DNA of 64,000 nucleotides from Myxococcales bacterium (GCA_903642325.1 CAHJWM010000011.1:1-64000), one strand, 5' to 3'. Positions 43,373 to 53,303 are shown, counted from the stretch's first letter. The notes: generated by a model not told the origin, from the sequence alone. Numbers and translations are program-made.

Positions 43373-46300
43373 CGGCTTCTTCCGGCTCGAGCTCGAGCTC
43401 AGGCTCAGGCTCAGGTTCAGGCTGCGCGCTGCGGTCGCGCAGGCTGAGGAGCAGGCCGCCGCCCGCCGCTACGAACCCAGCCTCCCGAAAAGCGCTCGCC
43501 AGGCGGTGTTGCGCGGCCGGTGCGCGGTCGATCGTGGCCAACTGAAAAGCTCGGCGGGACGGCTGGGCTAGGGCCCACGCGGCCAGCGCAGCCGCGGTCG
43601 CGCGATCCCTCGTGCCGTTCGGTGCGTCCGTAAAGGTGCTGAGTGTACCGCCCGCGCGTTGCAGGTAGCCGACGAGCGCGCCCTGATGCAAGACGACGAA
43701 CGCGCCCGCGGTGCGCGCCAGGCGCCCCATCCCCTCTATCTGTTCCCGTTCTGGCCACGGTAAGAGCGCCCCATAAGGGTTGGCCGGGTCGACCGCGGCC
43801 AATACCTGCGCCCGCGCGGCGTCATCTTTGGGGGTGCGCTGCGCGCGCAGGTCTTCGTCGGCTCCCGGCAGCGCGAACTGCACGCCGCCGTGACCGGCCA
43901 CGAAGTATCCGCGGCGGATTCTGCCCGCCGACTCCATGGCCTTCAGAACTTCGTAGACGCTGGAAAACCCGCCCTCCAGCCCCTCGGCGTGCGCGACCTC
44001 GCGGGTCACCACGCCGTAGCGCTCGAGCAGCGCGCGAGCCAACGCGGCCCGGCGATCGGTGTCACTGGGTATGCTTCCCCAGCGCGCGCTGCGCAGCGAC
44101 CAACGACCCTCGCTGCCGGGCAAGCGACCCTGCGTTCGGCGCGTGGAACGCAGACGGGTGCTCCGCGCGTCGGTGCGCTTGCTGGCGGTAGGTCTCAGCA
44201 AGCTGCGCAGCGCCTCAAGCGAATCATTCGTGACCTCGCCCGACCAGACCATGTCCCAAAGCGTGCTCAAGACCTCGTTCGGGAACCCTCCGCTCTCACG
44301 CTGGATCTCGGCGAAGAAAACCGCGCCTCGCCGACCCAAGGTGGCCCGAATGGACTGAGCTTGTTCAGTTTGAATGGGCGTTACCGTGCGCGACAGTAGC
44401 GCCTCGTGATCGGCTAAATAGAGCGCGATTCTGCCGTCATGGCTGCCGACCGGTTCGACGCCCGCCCACACTACCTCACCACTGCTGCATAATGCGTCGA
44501 GGTCACGCGCGACCATGCCCCGCACTCGCGCCGGCAGAATGTCGCCGAGCAGCGCCGAGGCCGGTAGAGGACAGCCTTCGAGCTGAGCCACCGCGTCCAG
44601 CAGCGCTGCGTCCCCGCGGCGGGGACTGGCGATGCCTTGGTATTCCGCGAGGAAGCGGCACAAGACGACGGGGTCAACCGGCTCGACTTCGCGTCGCAAA
44701 TGCGCGAGCGAGCGCTGGCGAAGCGTGCGCAGCACCTCCGCATCACACAGCTCGTCCGTCTGCCCGCCCGCCAAGAACGCCCCGGACACCAACCGGCCGC
44801 TTTGTCGCAAACGCGCGACGACCTCCGCCACGCTCTGTCCAGACAGCCCATAGCGCACGCTCAGCGCCAGTTCCGGAAAAGGGCCATGGTTGCGCGCGTA
44901 CCGGGCGATGATCTGGCTGACCGCGTCCGGCGCGGGCTCGAGGAACGCGGTGGGCGTTCCCGGTGCCGGCACGATACCCAATGCGTCTCGGTAACGCCCG
45001 GCGTCTTCGGCGGCTAAATAGCGCGTTTCACGCTGAATCCGCACGGCGTACACCCGATGCTCGCGCTCTAACTGAGCCAACCATTGCTCCGCTTCGCCGG
45101 GGCTAGTGGCGCGCTCGCGGAGCTCGGCCAGCGTCAAATCGCCAAGCCCGCGCAGCACGTCGCATAGGCTATCGGCGTCTTTGGCGGGATAGGCTAGGCG
45201 CTGCAGGAAGCGCTCGTGGTCGGCAATGATCTCCGGGTCGAGCAGGCTACGTAGCTCGGTCTCGCCAAGTAACTCGCGCAAGCGCTCATGATCGATCGTG
45301 AGCGCCTGCGCGCGTCGTTCGGCCAGAGGCGCGTCGCCTTCGTACACGAAGTTCGCGACGAAGTTGAAGAGCAGCGAGCCAGCGAAGGGCGAGGGTGAGG
45401 TGGTATCGACCGTTCGTACCCGCACCCGGCGCTTCTCGACGTCGGTCAGGATGGCGGTCAACCCAGGCAAGTCGAACACATCGCGCAGACACTCACGATA
45501 CGTCTCCAACACGATCGGAAACGAGGGATGGCGCGAGGCCACCGCCAACAGATCGGCCGCGCGCTTACGCTGCGCCCAAAGCGGTTGGCGGCGCGTGGGA
45601 TGGCGCCGCGGCAAAAGTAGCGCGCGTCCCGCAGCTTCCCGAAAACGCGCAGCAAACATGGATGTTCCATGTAAGGCGTTGCTGACCCGGCTCTCTACGT
45701 CGGCGGCCGACGGCAGGAACCACTCACTGGGCGGCGGCTCATCCGACGCGGGAATGCGGAACACCATGCCGTCGTCGGACCACACGCTGTCGATGTCGCC
45801 CACGCGGCGCGCGCGGAGCATTTCCGTTACAGCGGTCGCCCATGGCGCGTGCACGCGCGAGCCAAACGGGGTCATCACGCACACGCGGTGGTCGCCGACT
45901 TCGTCCAGGAAACGCTCGATCACGATCACACGGTCACTCGGCACCTCGCCCACTGCCGTCATCTGTTCGTGCACGTATTGAGTCAGGGTATGAGCCGAGG
46001 CGGCGTCGAGGTGGTGCTGCTCGCGCAGCAAGGCTTCGGCTTTGAGCGACTCGGTTTGAGCGACCGTACGCGTCAGCGCGCCCACCGCCTTACCGAACTC
46101 GAGCGGACGACCCGGCCGATCACCGTGCCAAAAAGGCATTTTACCGGGCTCGCCGGGAGCGGGCGTAACGAGCACGCGGTCGTGCGTGATTTGCTCGGCC
46201 CGCCACGAGCTCGCGCCGAGCAAAAATACCTCTCCCTCGCGCAGCTCGAAAACCATCTCTTCGTCGAGCTCGCCCACACGACGACCGCCTTTGGGTCCTT

Positions 46301-47900
46301 CTTCGCCGGCCAAGAAAACGCCGTACAAGCCCCGGTCTGGAATGGTGCCGGCGTTGGTAACCGCCAAACGCAGGGCGAACGAGCGAGCGCGTACGTTGCC
46401 GCTCACGCGATCCCACACCAGGCGCGGCCTCAGGTCGGGAAATTCATCACTCGGATAACGACCGGACAACATGTCGAGCACGCCATCGAAGGCGGAACGT
46501 GGAAGCTCGGCGAAAGGAGCGGCTTGTCGTACCCTGCGGTACAAGGCGTCGACGTCATAGGCCTCGACGGCGCACATCGCGACCAACTGCTGGGCCAGCA
46601 CGTCCAGAGGATTTCGGGGGTAAAAAGTGGCTTCTACGGCGCCTTCTAGCATGCTGCGCGTGGCGGCGGCGGTGGCCAACAAATCGCTCTTGTGCTTGGG
46701 CATGATCACCCCCTGCGGTGTGCCGCCCACGTGATGGTGGGCGCGCCCGATGCGCTGCAGGCCGGAGGCGATCGATGGTGGCGCCTCTATTTGCACGACC
46801 AGGTCGACTGCGCCGATGTCGAGGCCAAGCTCCAACGAGGAGGTGGCCACGATCGCCGGCAGAAGGCCGGCCTTCAACCGCTCCTCGATGACCTGCCGCT
46901 TTTCGCGGGCCACCGAGCCGTGGTGGGCAAGCGCTAGCTCATCGCCCGCAAGCTCGTTGAGGGCAGCGGCAAGGCGCTCGGCGAGCCGCCGGCTGTTCAC
47001 GAAGATCATGGTCGTGCGATGCCCGCGGATCAGCGCGACCAGCCGCTCATGCACCGCGGGCCAGACCGAGCGGGCACCCGCGGGGCCGCGTGCAGCTGGA
47101 CCGGACACGACGTCCTTCAGCCGGTCGGATTGATCCGGCTCGGGCTCTGTCACCGGCTCCGGCATTTCTACGCTCAATTCGAGCGGCTTCTTCTGTGCGG
47201 CGTCGATGATGGTCATCGGCCGCTGCGTCAGGTCCAAGTCGTAGCCGCCTAGCAGCCTTGCCACCTCCTCGAGCGGGCGCTGCGTCGCGGAAAGCCCGAT
47301 ACGTTGCAGCGGCCTTCCCTCGCGCATGGCCTCGAGCCGCTCCAACGACAGGAACAGATGCGCGCCGCGTTTGCTGGCAACGAGCGAGTGAATCTCGTCG
47401 ACGATCACGGTTTCGACACTGCTCAAAATGCGCCGCGTTTCCGAGGTCAGGAGCAGAAACAGCGATTCGGGAGTGGTGATCAGAATGTCGGGCGGCGTGC
47501 GCCGCATCCGTGCGCGCTCGGCTTGCGGGGTGTCTCCGGTGCGCACGCCCAGCGTGGGCACTCGAAGCTCCACGCCGAGGCGGCGCGCCGCCTCCGAGAT
47601 GCCCGCGATCGGCGCGCGCAGGTTACGCTCGATATCCACCGCTAGCGCCTTCAACGGTGAGACGTACAGCACTCGACAGCGGGCCTCTTTGGCCGGCTCC
47701 GGCGCATTCATCAAGCGATCCACCGCGGACAGAAAGGCGGCCAGGGTCTTGCCCGAACCGGTCGGTGAAAGCAGAAGCGTCGAGCGGCCAGAAACAATCG
47801 GCGGTAAGCCGAGAGCCTGGGCTCTGGTGGGGGTCCCGAGCGTGGTTTCGAACCAGTCCCTCGCCGGGAGCGAAAGCTCGCTCAGTGGGTCAGCTGTCAC
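43359..47900 (-). CDS. lhr: Lhr-type large DNA helicase
   Basis: A 1513-residue superfamily 2 helicase. Walker A SPTGSGKT is at residues 45-52, the DEIH box in VIVDEIHSL, and motif VI in LQRIGRAHHHVGG. Winged-helix and long C-terminal domains follow, as in Lhr. Lhr unwinds DNA/RNA-DNA with 3'-5' polarity and is linked to repair. The gene is translationally overlapped by nei. The C-terminus has a Glu-Pro/Glu-Leu repeat tail coded by a GAGCTC-like run near 43390-43430. Confidence 0.93.
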   Translation of the reverse strand: MTADPLSELSLPARDWFETTLGTPTRAQALGLPPIVSGRSTLLLSPTGSGKTLAAFLSAVDRLMNAPEPAKEARCRVLYVSPLKALAVDIERNLRAPIAGISEAARRLGVELRVPTLGVRTGDTPQAERARMRRTPPDILITTPESLFLLLTSETRRILSSVETVIVDEIHSLVASKRGAHLFLSLERLEAMREGRPLQRIGLSATQRPLEEVARLLGGYDLDLTQRPMTIIDAAQKKPLELSVEMPEPVTEPEPDQSDRLKDVVSGPAARGPAGARSVWPAVHERLVALIRGHRTTMIFVNSRRLAERLAAALNELAGDELALAHHGSVAREKRQVIEERLKAGLLPAIVATSSLELGLDIGAVDLVVQIEAPPSIASGLQRIGRAHHHVGGTPQGVIMPKHKSDLLATAAATRSMLEGAVEATFYPRNPLDVLAQQLVAMCAVEAYDVDALYRRVRQAAPFAELPRSAFDGVLDMLSGRYPSDEFPDLRPRLVWDRVSGNVRARSFALRLAVTNAGTIPDRGLYGVFLAGEEGPKGGRRVGELDEEMVFELREGEVFLLGASSWRAEQITHDRVLVTPAPGEPGKMPFWHGDRPGRPLEFGKAVGALTRTVAQTESLKAEALLREQHHLDAASAHTLTQYVHEQMTAVGEVPSDRVIVIERFLDEVGDHRVCVMTPFGSRVHAPWATAVTEMLRARRVGDIDSVWSDDGMVFRIPASDEPPPSEWFLPSAADVESRVSNALHGTSMFAARFREAAGRALLLPRRHPTRRQPLWAQRKRAADLLAVASRHPSFPIVLETYRECLRDVFDLPGLTAILTDVEKRRVRVRTVDTTSPSPFAGSLLFNFVANFVYEGDAPLAERRAQALTIDHERLRELLGETELRSLLDPEIIADHERFLQRLAYPAKDADSLCDVLRGLGDLTLAELRERATSPGEAEQWLAQLEREHRVYAVRIQRETRYLAAEDAGRYRDALGIVPAPGTPTAFLEPAPDAVSQIIARYARNHGPFPELALSVRYGLSGQSVAEVVARLRQSGRLVSGAFLAGGQTDELCDAEVLRTLRQRSLAHLRREVEPVDPVVLCRFLAEYQGIASPRRGDAALLDAVAQLEGCPLPASALLGDILPARVRGMVARDLDALCSSGEVVWAGVEPVGSHDGRIALYLADHEALLSRTVTPIQTEQAQSIRATLGRRGAVFFAEIQRESGGFPNEVLSTLWDMVWSGEVTNDSLEALRSLLRPTASKRTDARSTRLRSTRRTQGRLPGSEGRWSLRSARWGSIPSDTDRRAALARALLERYGVVTREVAHAEGLEGGFSSVYEVLKAMESAGRIRRGYFVAGHGGVQFALPGADEDLRAQRTPKDDAARAQVLAAVDPANPYGALLPWPEREQIEGMGRLARTAGAFVVLHQGALVGYLQRAGGTLSTFTDAPNGTRDRATAAALAAWALAQPSRRAFQLATIDRAPAAQHRLASAFREAGFVAAGGGLLLSLRDRSAQPEPEPEPELELEPEEADAGG

Positions 47901-47914
47901 CGGTGCAGTCTGAC

Positions 47915-48304
47915 TCAGGCGCGCGGTTGCGTCACGGTACGCGCGAGGATCTCACGCACCATACGCAGCAGCGCGTCGAACTGAACCGGCTTGCTGAAAA
48001 AAGCGGCAACGTTGCTCGGTCGGGGCAGACTATGGCGAGGGGTGCCGCTCGTCAGAATGACGGGTATCGGCTGGAGCCGTACGTCCTCGAGCATGCGCTC
48101 GCACAGCGTTATGCCGTCCATCTTCGGCATCTTGTAGTCGGCAATCAGCAGATCCACCGTGTTTTCTGCGAGGCGGGCCAAAGCCTCTTCGCCATTGGAA
48201 GCGGTCGCGACGCTGAACCCTTCCCCCGTCAACAGCAGAGCGAGCACCTCGAGCGACGCGAATTCGTCGTCCACGACGAGCACACGGTGCGCCGCATCCG
48301 TCAT
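47915..48304 (-). CDS. Single-domain response regulator
   Basis: A CheY-like receiver of 129 residues. VVDDE carries the acidic pair, Asp56 in IADYKMPKMDG is the phospho-acceptor, VILTSG has the switch Thr/Ser and FFSKP the Lys. There is no output domain, so it relays or competes for phosphate. It follows the KaiC-like gene by 12 bases and is the last gene of a three-gene signalling operon. Confidence 0.92.
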   Translation of the reverse strand: MTDAAHRVLVVDDEFASLEVLALLLTGEGFSVATASNGEEALARLAENTVDLLIADYKMPKMDGITLCERMLEDVRLQPIPVILTSGTPRHSLPRPSNVAAFFSKPVQFDALLRMVREILARTVTQPRA

Positions 48305-48316
48305 CTCACTGGAGCC

Positions 48317-49828
48317 TCAGTAGCCTTCCGGCGTGCGTGGCGTCTCATTGTGCCGAGCCGAGAACTCCTCGGAGTGCGCCACCACCTCGGCGGCGCTGCG
48401 AGCATCCGGTGCAACTTCGATGCCGCGGTCCGTCAGAAAGAACTCGCGGGCGGTGGTTTCGTGCGCGCTCGATCGTTGTTTCACGATTGACACCAGCCGA
48501 CGCAGCTTGGGGCCGATGCTCATGTATTCGAGCAGCAGCAAATTTTCGACCAACGCCGAGATGCCCTCGACGCGCATCTCCATCTCCGGGCCTGACGGCT
48601 TCTTGGTCTCGTCGGTCATGAGCACGGTGATGTCGCGAGCGCGCAGCTCCCCGAGCAACGCGGTGATGAAGCGGATCGTGCGAGTTGGGTCGTAGGCCGC
48701 TTGCCGGAGCCCATCCAAGCTATCGATCAGTACGCGCCGAGCGCCGATCCGTTCGATTTCGGCGAGCAGGCGCCCGCCCAGTTGATCGAGACCAAATTCG
48801 TACGAAGGCTGCCACACATGGGAAAATAGCCCAGTTGCCGCGTGTTCGCTCAACTTGAGGCCGATGCGATCCCCACTTTGAGTGATGCGGTCGGGCGATT
48901 CGTAAAAGCCGAGTAGAACGCCGGCCTCGCCCGCGTCCGCGCCTGCGCTCAGAAAGTGCAGACCAAGGGTGGTTTTACCGCTGCCCGAAAAGCCAAGAGC
49001 GACGGAGGTCGTGCCGCGCAGCACACCGCCACGGAGCATGGTGTCGAGCTCGCGTACGCCGGTCAACACGCGCTCGTCGCTGGCCTTTGCTGGGCGCCCG
49101 GAGCCGTTCAGTAGGTCTTCGAGCCGCGGGTGCACACTGACTCCGTCGACACTTATATGCAATTCGTGGCGTCCGAGTAGGTGTTGCGTGCCGCGAAACT
49201 TGAGCACCTCGATCGTGCGCAACGTGCGGCGCCGGTACTGCTCGAATGCGAGCTCGATCAATCCGTCGACCATGGTGTGCTCGGGGCCGTTGGCGTCCGC
49301 AGCGGTCATATTAGCTAGCAAAACGGTGGTGCAATTGGTCATCGCGCTCAGCATTTGCAGCTCGACGACGAACTCCTTGAGCGCGACGTCACTTTCCGCC
49401 ATGGCGCGCGCTGGAGAGAGCCCATCGATAACGAGTAGGGAAGCCTTCTCGTCCAAGATCACGCGCCGCACCATGTCCAGCAGACCGCGCAGCTTTTCGT
49501 CACGCAGGGCCCGGTAGGCACCGACGTATGACAGACCATCGTTGATCAGGCTCGGGTCGAAGAAACGCATCATCTGCAGGTTCTTCAGCATGGTCGCGTG
49601 CGATTCCGCGAGCAGCGTCATGTAGGCGGCCCGACCGCCCTGCTTCACGTGCTCGAAGCACAGCTGATTGCCGAGCATGGTCTTACCTGTGCCCGGTCGG
49701 CCCATCACGAGGTAAATCGCGCCGCGCACCAAACCGCCGCGCAGCACTGCATCCAAGCCGAAAACGCCGGTTTTAGCCCGCTCTACCAACCCGGGATTGC
49801 TGATTTCGGATGTTGCCTGATCGGTCAT
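48317..49828 (-). CDS. KaiC-like double-domain ATPase
   Basis: Two RecA/KaiC domains in 503 residues. P-loop 1 GRPGTGKT at 43-50 with Walker B LLVIDGLSP, and P-loop 2 GFSGSGKT at 279-286 with RVLIDSLDG. The C-terminal ends of the second domain (EGISALVENLLLLEY, SIVKQR, REFFLTDRGIEV) follow KaiC closely. The KaiC autophosphorylation pair Ser431/Thr432 appears as Ser424/Ala425, so one site is lost. No kaiA or kaiB is present. ATG 49828 overlaps the kinase stop (ATGA). Confidence 0.88.
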   Translation of the reverse strand: MTDQATSEISNPGLVERAKTGVFGLDAVLRGGLVRGAIYLVMGRPGTGKTMLGNQLCFEHVKQGGRAAYMTLLAESHATMLKNLQMMRFFDPSLINDGLSYVGAYRALRDEKLRGLLDMVRRVILDEKASLLVIDGLSPARAMAESDVALKEFVVELQMLSAMTNCTTVLLANMTAADANGPEHTMVDGLIELAFEQYRRRTLRTIEVLKFRGTQHLLGRHELHISVDGVSVHPRLEDLLNGSGRPAKASDERVLTGVRELDTMLRGGVLRGTTSVALGFSGSGKTTLGLHFLSAGADAGEAGVLLGFYESPDRITQSGDRIGLKLSEHAATGLFSHVWQPSYEFGLDQLGGRLLAEIERIGARRVLIDSLDGLRQAAYDPTRTIRFITALLGELRARDITVLMTDETKKPSGPEMEMRVEGISALVENLLLLEYMSIGPKLRRLVSIVKQRSSAHETTAREFFLTDRGIEVAPDARSAAEVVAHSEEFSARHNETPRTPEGY

Positions 49829-51045
49829 TGGTTTCGCGCTAGCCCTCGTCGCCAAAGTATTGCCAAGCCTTCGAGCAGCCGAGGCGGGTCGAGCGGTTTG
49901 CTGACATGCATTTGGAACCCGGCCAAGAGCGCGGCGCGGCTGTCCTCGGTGCTGGCATGACCGGTCAACGCCAGTGCCGGTATGAACGCGCCCGAGCCTT
50001 CCCCGGCGGAGCGCAAGGCACGCATGAAGGTGTGCCCGTCCTCTTCGGGCATGCCCACGTCACACACGATGACATCGGGATGCCGGACACGAATCACGCT
50101 GCGCGCCTCTCGACCCGTCGCCGCGAGCGCCACCTCGGCGCCCTCGCGGACGAGCAAGATCTCGAGCAGCTCCCGGGCATCGGGGTCGTCGTCGATCACG
50201 AGCACATAGGCGCCGCTCAATTTTCTGACAGAGGCAGGCGGCGCTTCGGGCGGAAGCGATGGGGGGCTAGTCTTGCGCAGCAGCGGCAGGCTAATCGTGA
50301 ATTTTGCGCCGTGGCCTTCGCCGGCACTCTCGGCCTCGATCGTTCCGCGATGAGCTTCGATCAGGTACCGCGCAATCGCCAAACCCAAGCCCAAACCACC
50401 TCCACGCGCGCGCGCTAACGGATGCCCGGCCTGCCGAAAGCGCTCGAACAACAATGGCAAGAAGCCCGGGTCGATGCCTCGGCCATCATCCACTACCTCT
50501 AGCAACACGCGGCGTGGCTCGGGGCTAGTGCGCAGCAAGATGTTCCCCCCCGGCTCACAAAACTTGATCGCGTTGTTCAACAGATTCCCGATCACCTGTT
50601 GCAGACGCACGGAATCGCCAGACACCTCGCTCGGTTCGAGACCGAGCTCGAGCGCCAGCCTCAATTTTTTTTCGGCGGCAGCGGGCGCCGCGGCTTCCAC
50701 CGCCGCCTCGACAGTCTTACGAAAGTCTAACGGCGAGAGCTCGACCCGTAACTTGCCGCTGATGATCCGGGAGACGTCCAGCAGATCTTCGATTAGCCGC
50801 GCCTGCAGCTTGGCGTTGCGTAGGATGGTTTCGATGGCGCGGGACTGCTCTGCCGCGCCGAGCGTGCCCTCCTGAAGGATGTGAGCCCAGCCCGTGATCG
50901 CGTTCAGTGGCGTCCGGAGCTCGTGACTCAACGTCGCCAAGAACTCGTCTTTGATACGGTTCGCTTGCTCGGCTTGCGCCCTCAGCGCGCGCTCGTTCTC
51001 GAGCTCCGTCGCCTGCGATTGGTTCTTGTTTCCGCCGCCACGCAT
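49825..51045 (-). CDS. Hybrid histidine kinase with C-terminal receiver
   Basis: A 406-residue cytosolic hybrid kinase without membrane segment or sensor domain. HisKA has LSHELRTPL with His41. The HATPase shows N box NLLNNAIKF, G1 DDGRGID and G2 GGGLGLGLAI. A Pro/Ala linker leads to a receiver with DDDPDARE and phospho-acceptor Asp329 in VIVCDVGMPEEDG. Its input is probably a partner protein; the next gene, coupled by a 4-base overlap, is the KaiC-like ATPase. The 132 bases upstream hold no gene. Confidence 0.93.
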   Translation of the reverse strand: MRGGGNKNQSQATELENERALRAQAEQANRIKDEFLATLSHELRTPLNAITGWAHILQEGTLGAAEQSRAIETILRNAKLQARLIEDLLDVSRIISGKLRVELSPLDFRKTVEAAVEAAAPAAAEKKLRLALELGLEPSEVSGDSVRLQQVIGNLLNNAIKFCEPGGNILLRTSPEPRRVLLEVVDDGRGIDPGFLPLLFERFRQAGHPLARARGGGLGLGLAIARYLIEAHRGTIEAESAGEGHGAKFTISLPLLRKTSPPSLPPEAPPASVRKLSGAYVLVIDDDPDARELLEILLVREGAEVALAATGREARSVIRVRHPDVIVCDVGMPEEDGHTFMRALRSAGEGSGAFIPALALTGHASTEDSRAALLAGFQMHVSKPLDPPRLLEGLAILWRRGLARNQ

Positions 51046-51177
51046 GCGCTGTGAGCGATGCTAGCTCAATCTTCGAACCCGTCGCAGACAAAGCTTCGTT
51101 CGCGGACAAATAGCCGTCGTCTGTCGATCTTGGGGCGACACGTGTGTAAAGAGTTGAGCGTGACGGCTCGACCTAGG

Positions 51178-52491
51178 TCAGTCGTAGTACTCGTTGCCCA
51201 GGTGCGTGATCAACTCCTCACCCATCATCCAGCGGAGCGTATTTTTGAGCTTCATCGATTGAATGAAGACGTCGTGCTCCGGGTACAGGCCTTCGGCCGT
51301 CTGCGGCGACTTGAAATAGAAGCTCAGCCATTCCTGCACGCCGCGGAAACCGGCGCGTTTGCTCAAATCACCGAACAACGCAAGATCGAGCACCAGGGGC
51401 GCCGCCAAGATCGAATCTCGGCACAAAAAGTCGATTTTGATCTGCATCGGGTAGCCGAGCCAGCCGAAGATATCGATGTTGTCCCAGCCTTCCTTGGCGT
51501 CACCGCGCGGCGGATAATATTCGATACGGACCTTATGATAAAGGTCGCCGTACAGCTCCGGGTTGAGCTCGGGTTGAAAAATAGATTCTAGCGCGCCGAG
51601 CTTGCTGACTTCTTTCGAGCGGAAGCTACCTGGCTCGTCCAGCACCTCTCCATCACGATTGCCGAGGATGTTGGTCGAGAACCAACCCCGCACGCCGAGA
51701 CCACGCGCCTTCAAACCCGGAGCGAGCATGGTCTTCATGAAGGTTTGGCCGGTCTTGAAGTCTTTGCCGCAAATGGGCGTTTGTGTCTCGCGCGCCAGCT
51801 CGATCGCGGCCGGAAAGTCCACCGTGAGATTTGGCGCCCCGTTGGCGAACGGCACTCCCTCCTTCAGGCACGCCCATGCGTACATCATCGAGTTGGCGAT
51901 GCTCGGGTCGCTATCACGCAAGCCCTTCTCGAAGGCGGCGATGGACTGATGAACGGGGCCAGGCTCCAGGTAAATCTCGGTCGAACCGCACCACACGCAC
52001 ACGGCCCGCGAGCAGCCATTGTCTTTGATGAAGTTGCGAATATCAGCGCGAAGTTGCTCCACCATCTCGAATTTAGTGGGCGCGGTTTTCACGTGCGTGC
52101 CGTGCAAGCGCTTGACGAACTCCGGGTAAAACACCGCCTTCATGGGCTTGATCGCGGACAGCTCTTCTTTGATCGGATCGAGGTCCTTGGCGTCCAGCAC
52201 CTTGGCATGTACCGCGGCTTCATAGGCGTTGTCTGGAAACAGATCCCAGCCGCCGAAAACGATGTCTTCCAATCTGGCGAGCGGCGCGAAGTCTTTGATG
52301 CGCGGCACGCGATTGTCAGTGCGCTTGCCGAGCCGAATAGTGCCGCTCTGCGTGATAGACCCGATTGGCTTCACCAAGCCTCTATTAGCGAGCAGCACAC
52401 CGGCCATCAGCGTCGTGGACACGGCGCCCATTCCCGGCAAGAGTACGGCCAGCTTGCCGTTGGCTATTGAAACTTTATCAGGTCGTTGCAT
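51178..52491 (-). CDS. ino1: myo-Inositol-3-phosphate synthase
   Basis: This NAD-dependent enzyme cyclises glucose-6-phosphate to inositol phosphate. The 437-residue protein has LAVLLPGMGAVSTTLMAG (NAD loop), FGGWDLFPDNAYEAAV, CGSTEI, GVPFANGAPNLTVD, CGKDFKTGQTFMKTMLAPG, NILGNRDGEVLDEP and KVRIEYYPPRGDAKEGWDN. All these are Ino1 hallmarks. The gene is divergent from a nucleotidyltransferase gene, separated by a 68-base promoter region with an inverted repeat. Confidence 0.95.
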   Translation of the reverse strand: MQRPDKVSIANGKLAVLLPGMGAVSTTLMAGVLLANRGLVKPIGSITQSGTIRLGKRTDNRVPRIKDFAPLARLEDIVFGGWDLFPDNAYEAAVHAKVLDAKDLDPIKEELSAIKPMKAVFYPEFVKRLHGTHVKTAPTKFEMVEQLRADIRNFIKDNGCSRAVCVWCGSTEIYLEPGPVHQSIAAFEKGLRDSDPSIANSMMYAWACLKEGVPFANGAPNLTVDFPAAIELARETQTPICGKDFKTGQTFMKTMLAPGLKARGLGVRGWFSTNILGNRDGEVLDEPGSFRSKEVSKLGALESIFQPELNPELYGDLYHKVRIEYYPPRGDAKEGWDNIDIFGWLGYPMQIKIDFLCRDSILAAPLVLDLALFGDLSKRAGFRGVQEWLSFYFKSPQTAEGLYPEHDVFIQSMKLKNTLRWMMGEELITHLGNEYYD

Positions 52492-52511
52492 GCGCGGCTC
52501 CTAGCAAGGCG

Positions 52512-52534
52512 CGTGCCCGTCCGCAATGGGCACG
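52512..52534. promoter_or_regulatory. Inverted repeat between ino1 and the nucleotidyltransferase gene
   Basis: CGTGCCC (52512-52518) and GGGCACG (52528-52534) are perfect 7-base arms 9 bases apart, centred in the shared 68-base divergent promoter region. A two-sided operator is a reasonable reading. Confidence 0.35.
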
Positions 52535-52559
52535 AACCAAGAAATTACGGAATTAGTAG

Positions 52560-53303
52560 ATGAAAACTACGCTAGCGGTGATCTTGGTGGCAGGTCTCGG
52601 GTCACGCCTTCGGCCGATGACTGATGACCGTCCGAAGGCACTCGTGAATATCGGCGGCGAAACGATCTTGGGTAGAGCGGTGCGGTTGCTCGCGGGCTAC
52701 GGAGTGCGAAGAGTCGTACTCGCCACCGGCTACCGCGAAGACGCGGTCAGGGCCGCAATGGAGGGCGCGCCGGTTGCGATCGAGTATTGCAGAAACGCCG
52801 ACTTCGACCGTACGCAAAACTCGGTATCGCTCGCTTTGTGCAGAGCCAGCATCGGCGCCAATGCTTTCTTCAAGCTGGATGGGGATGTCGTCTTCCAGCG
52901 TCAAGTGCTCGACCGTCTCGACGAGTCCAACGCAGAGCTTGCGGTCGCGGTGGACACCGGGCGTCGGCTCGACGCAGAGGCGATGAAAGTGACGCTCTCG
53001 GAGTCGGGGGCTGGATTGAATATCGGTGCATTTGGTAAGGAGATCGAGCTCGATAAAAGTGCGGGTGAAAGCATTGGAATCGAGCGCATTTCGGAGCGCG
53101 CCGCGCCGGCCCTATTGCAAGCCCTGGAAGCAACCGCGCTCGCAGGCGAAACCGGCCTCTATTACGAGGATGTGTATTCACGCCTGATCGCGGCCGGTGT
53201 TCTTCGCGCAGAAGCGGTCACGGTTGGAGACCTGCCATGGACGGAGGTCGACGACTTGAACGACTTAGCCCACGCCCGAGGCCTGGTTAGTAGCGGAGCC
53301 TGA
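52560..53303 (+). CDS. NTP transferase, LicC/PntC/inositol-phosphate cytidylyltransferase-like
   Basis: The 247-residue nucleotidyltransferase starts ILVAGLGSRLRPMTDDRPKAL, the NTP-binding loop. FKLDGDVVF holds the metal Asp. The features AMKVTLSES, SAGESIGIERIS, YYEDVYSRLI and WTEVDDLNDLAHA are found in cytidylyltransferases for small phosphate alcohols and phosphonates. Next to ino1, CTP:inositol-1-phosphate is a likely substrate pair, but choline- or ethanolamine-type substrates are possible. No clear promoter other than the shared region. Confidence 0.75.
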   Translation: MKTTLAVILVAGLGSRLRPMTDDRPKALVNIGGETILGRAVRLLAGYGVRRVVLATGYREDAVRAAMEGAPVAIEYCRNADFDRTQNSVSLALCRASIGANAFFKLDGDVVFQRQVLDRLDESNAELAVAVDTGRRLDAEAMKVTLSESGAGLNIGAFGKEIELDKSAGESIGIERISERAAPALLQALEATALAGETGLYYEDVYSRLIAAGVLRAEAVTVGDLPWTEVDDLNDLAHARGLVSSGA

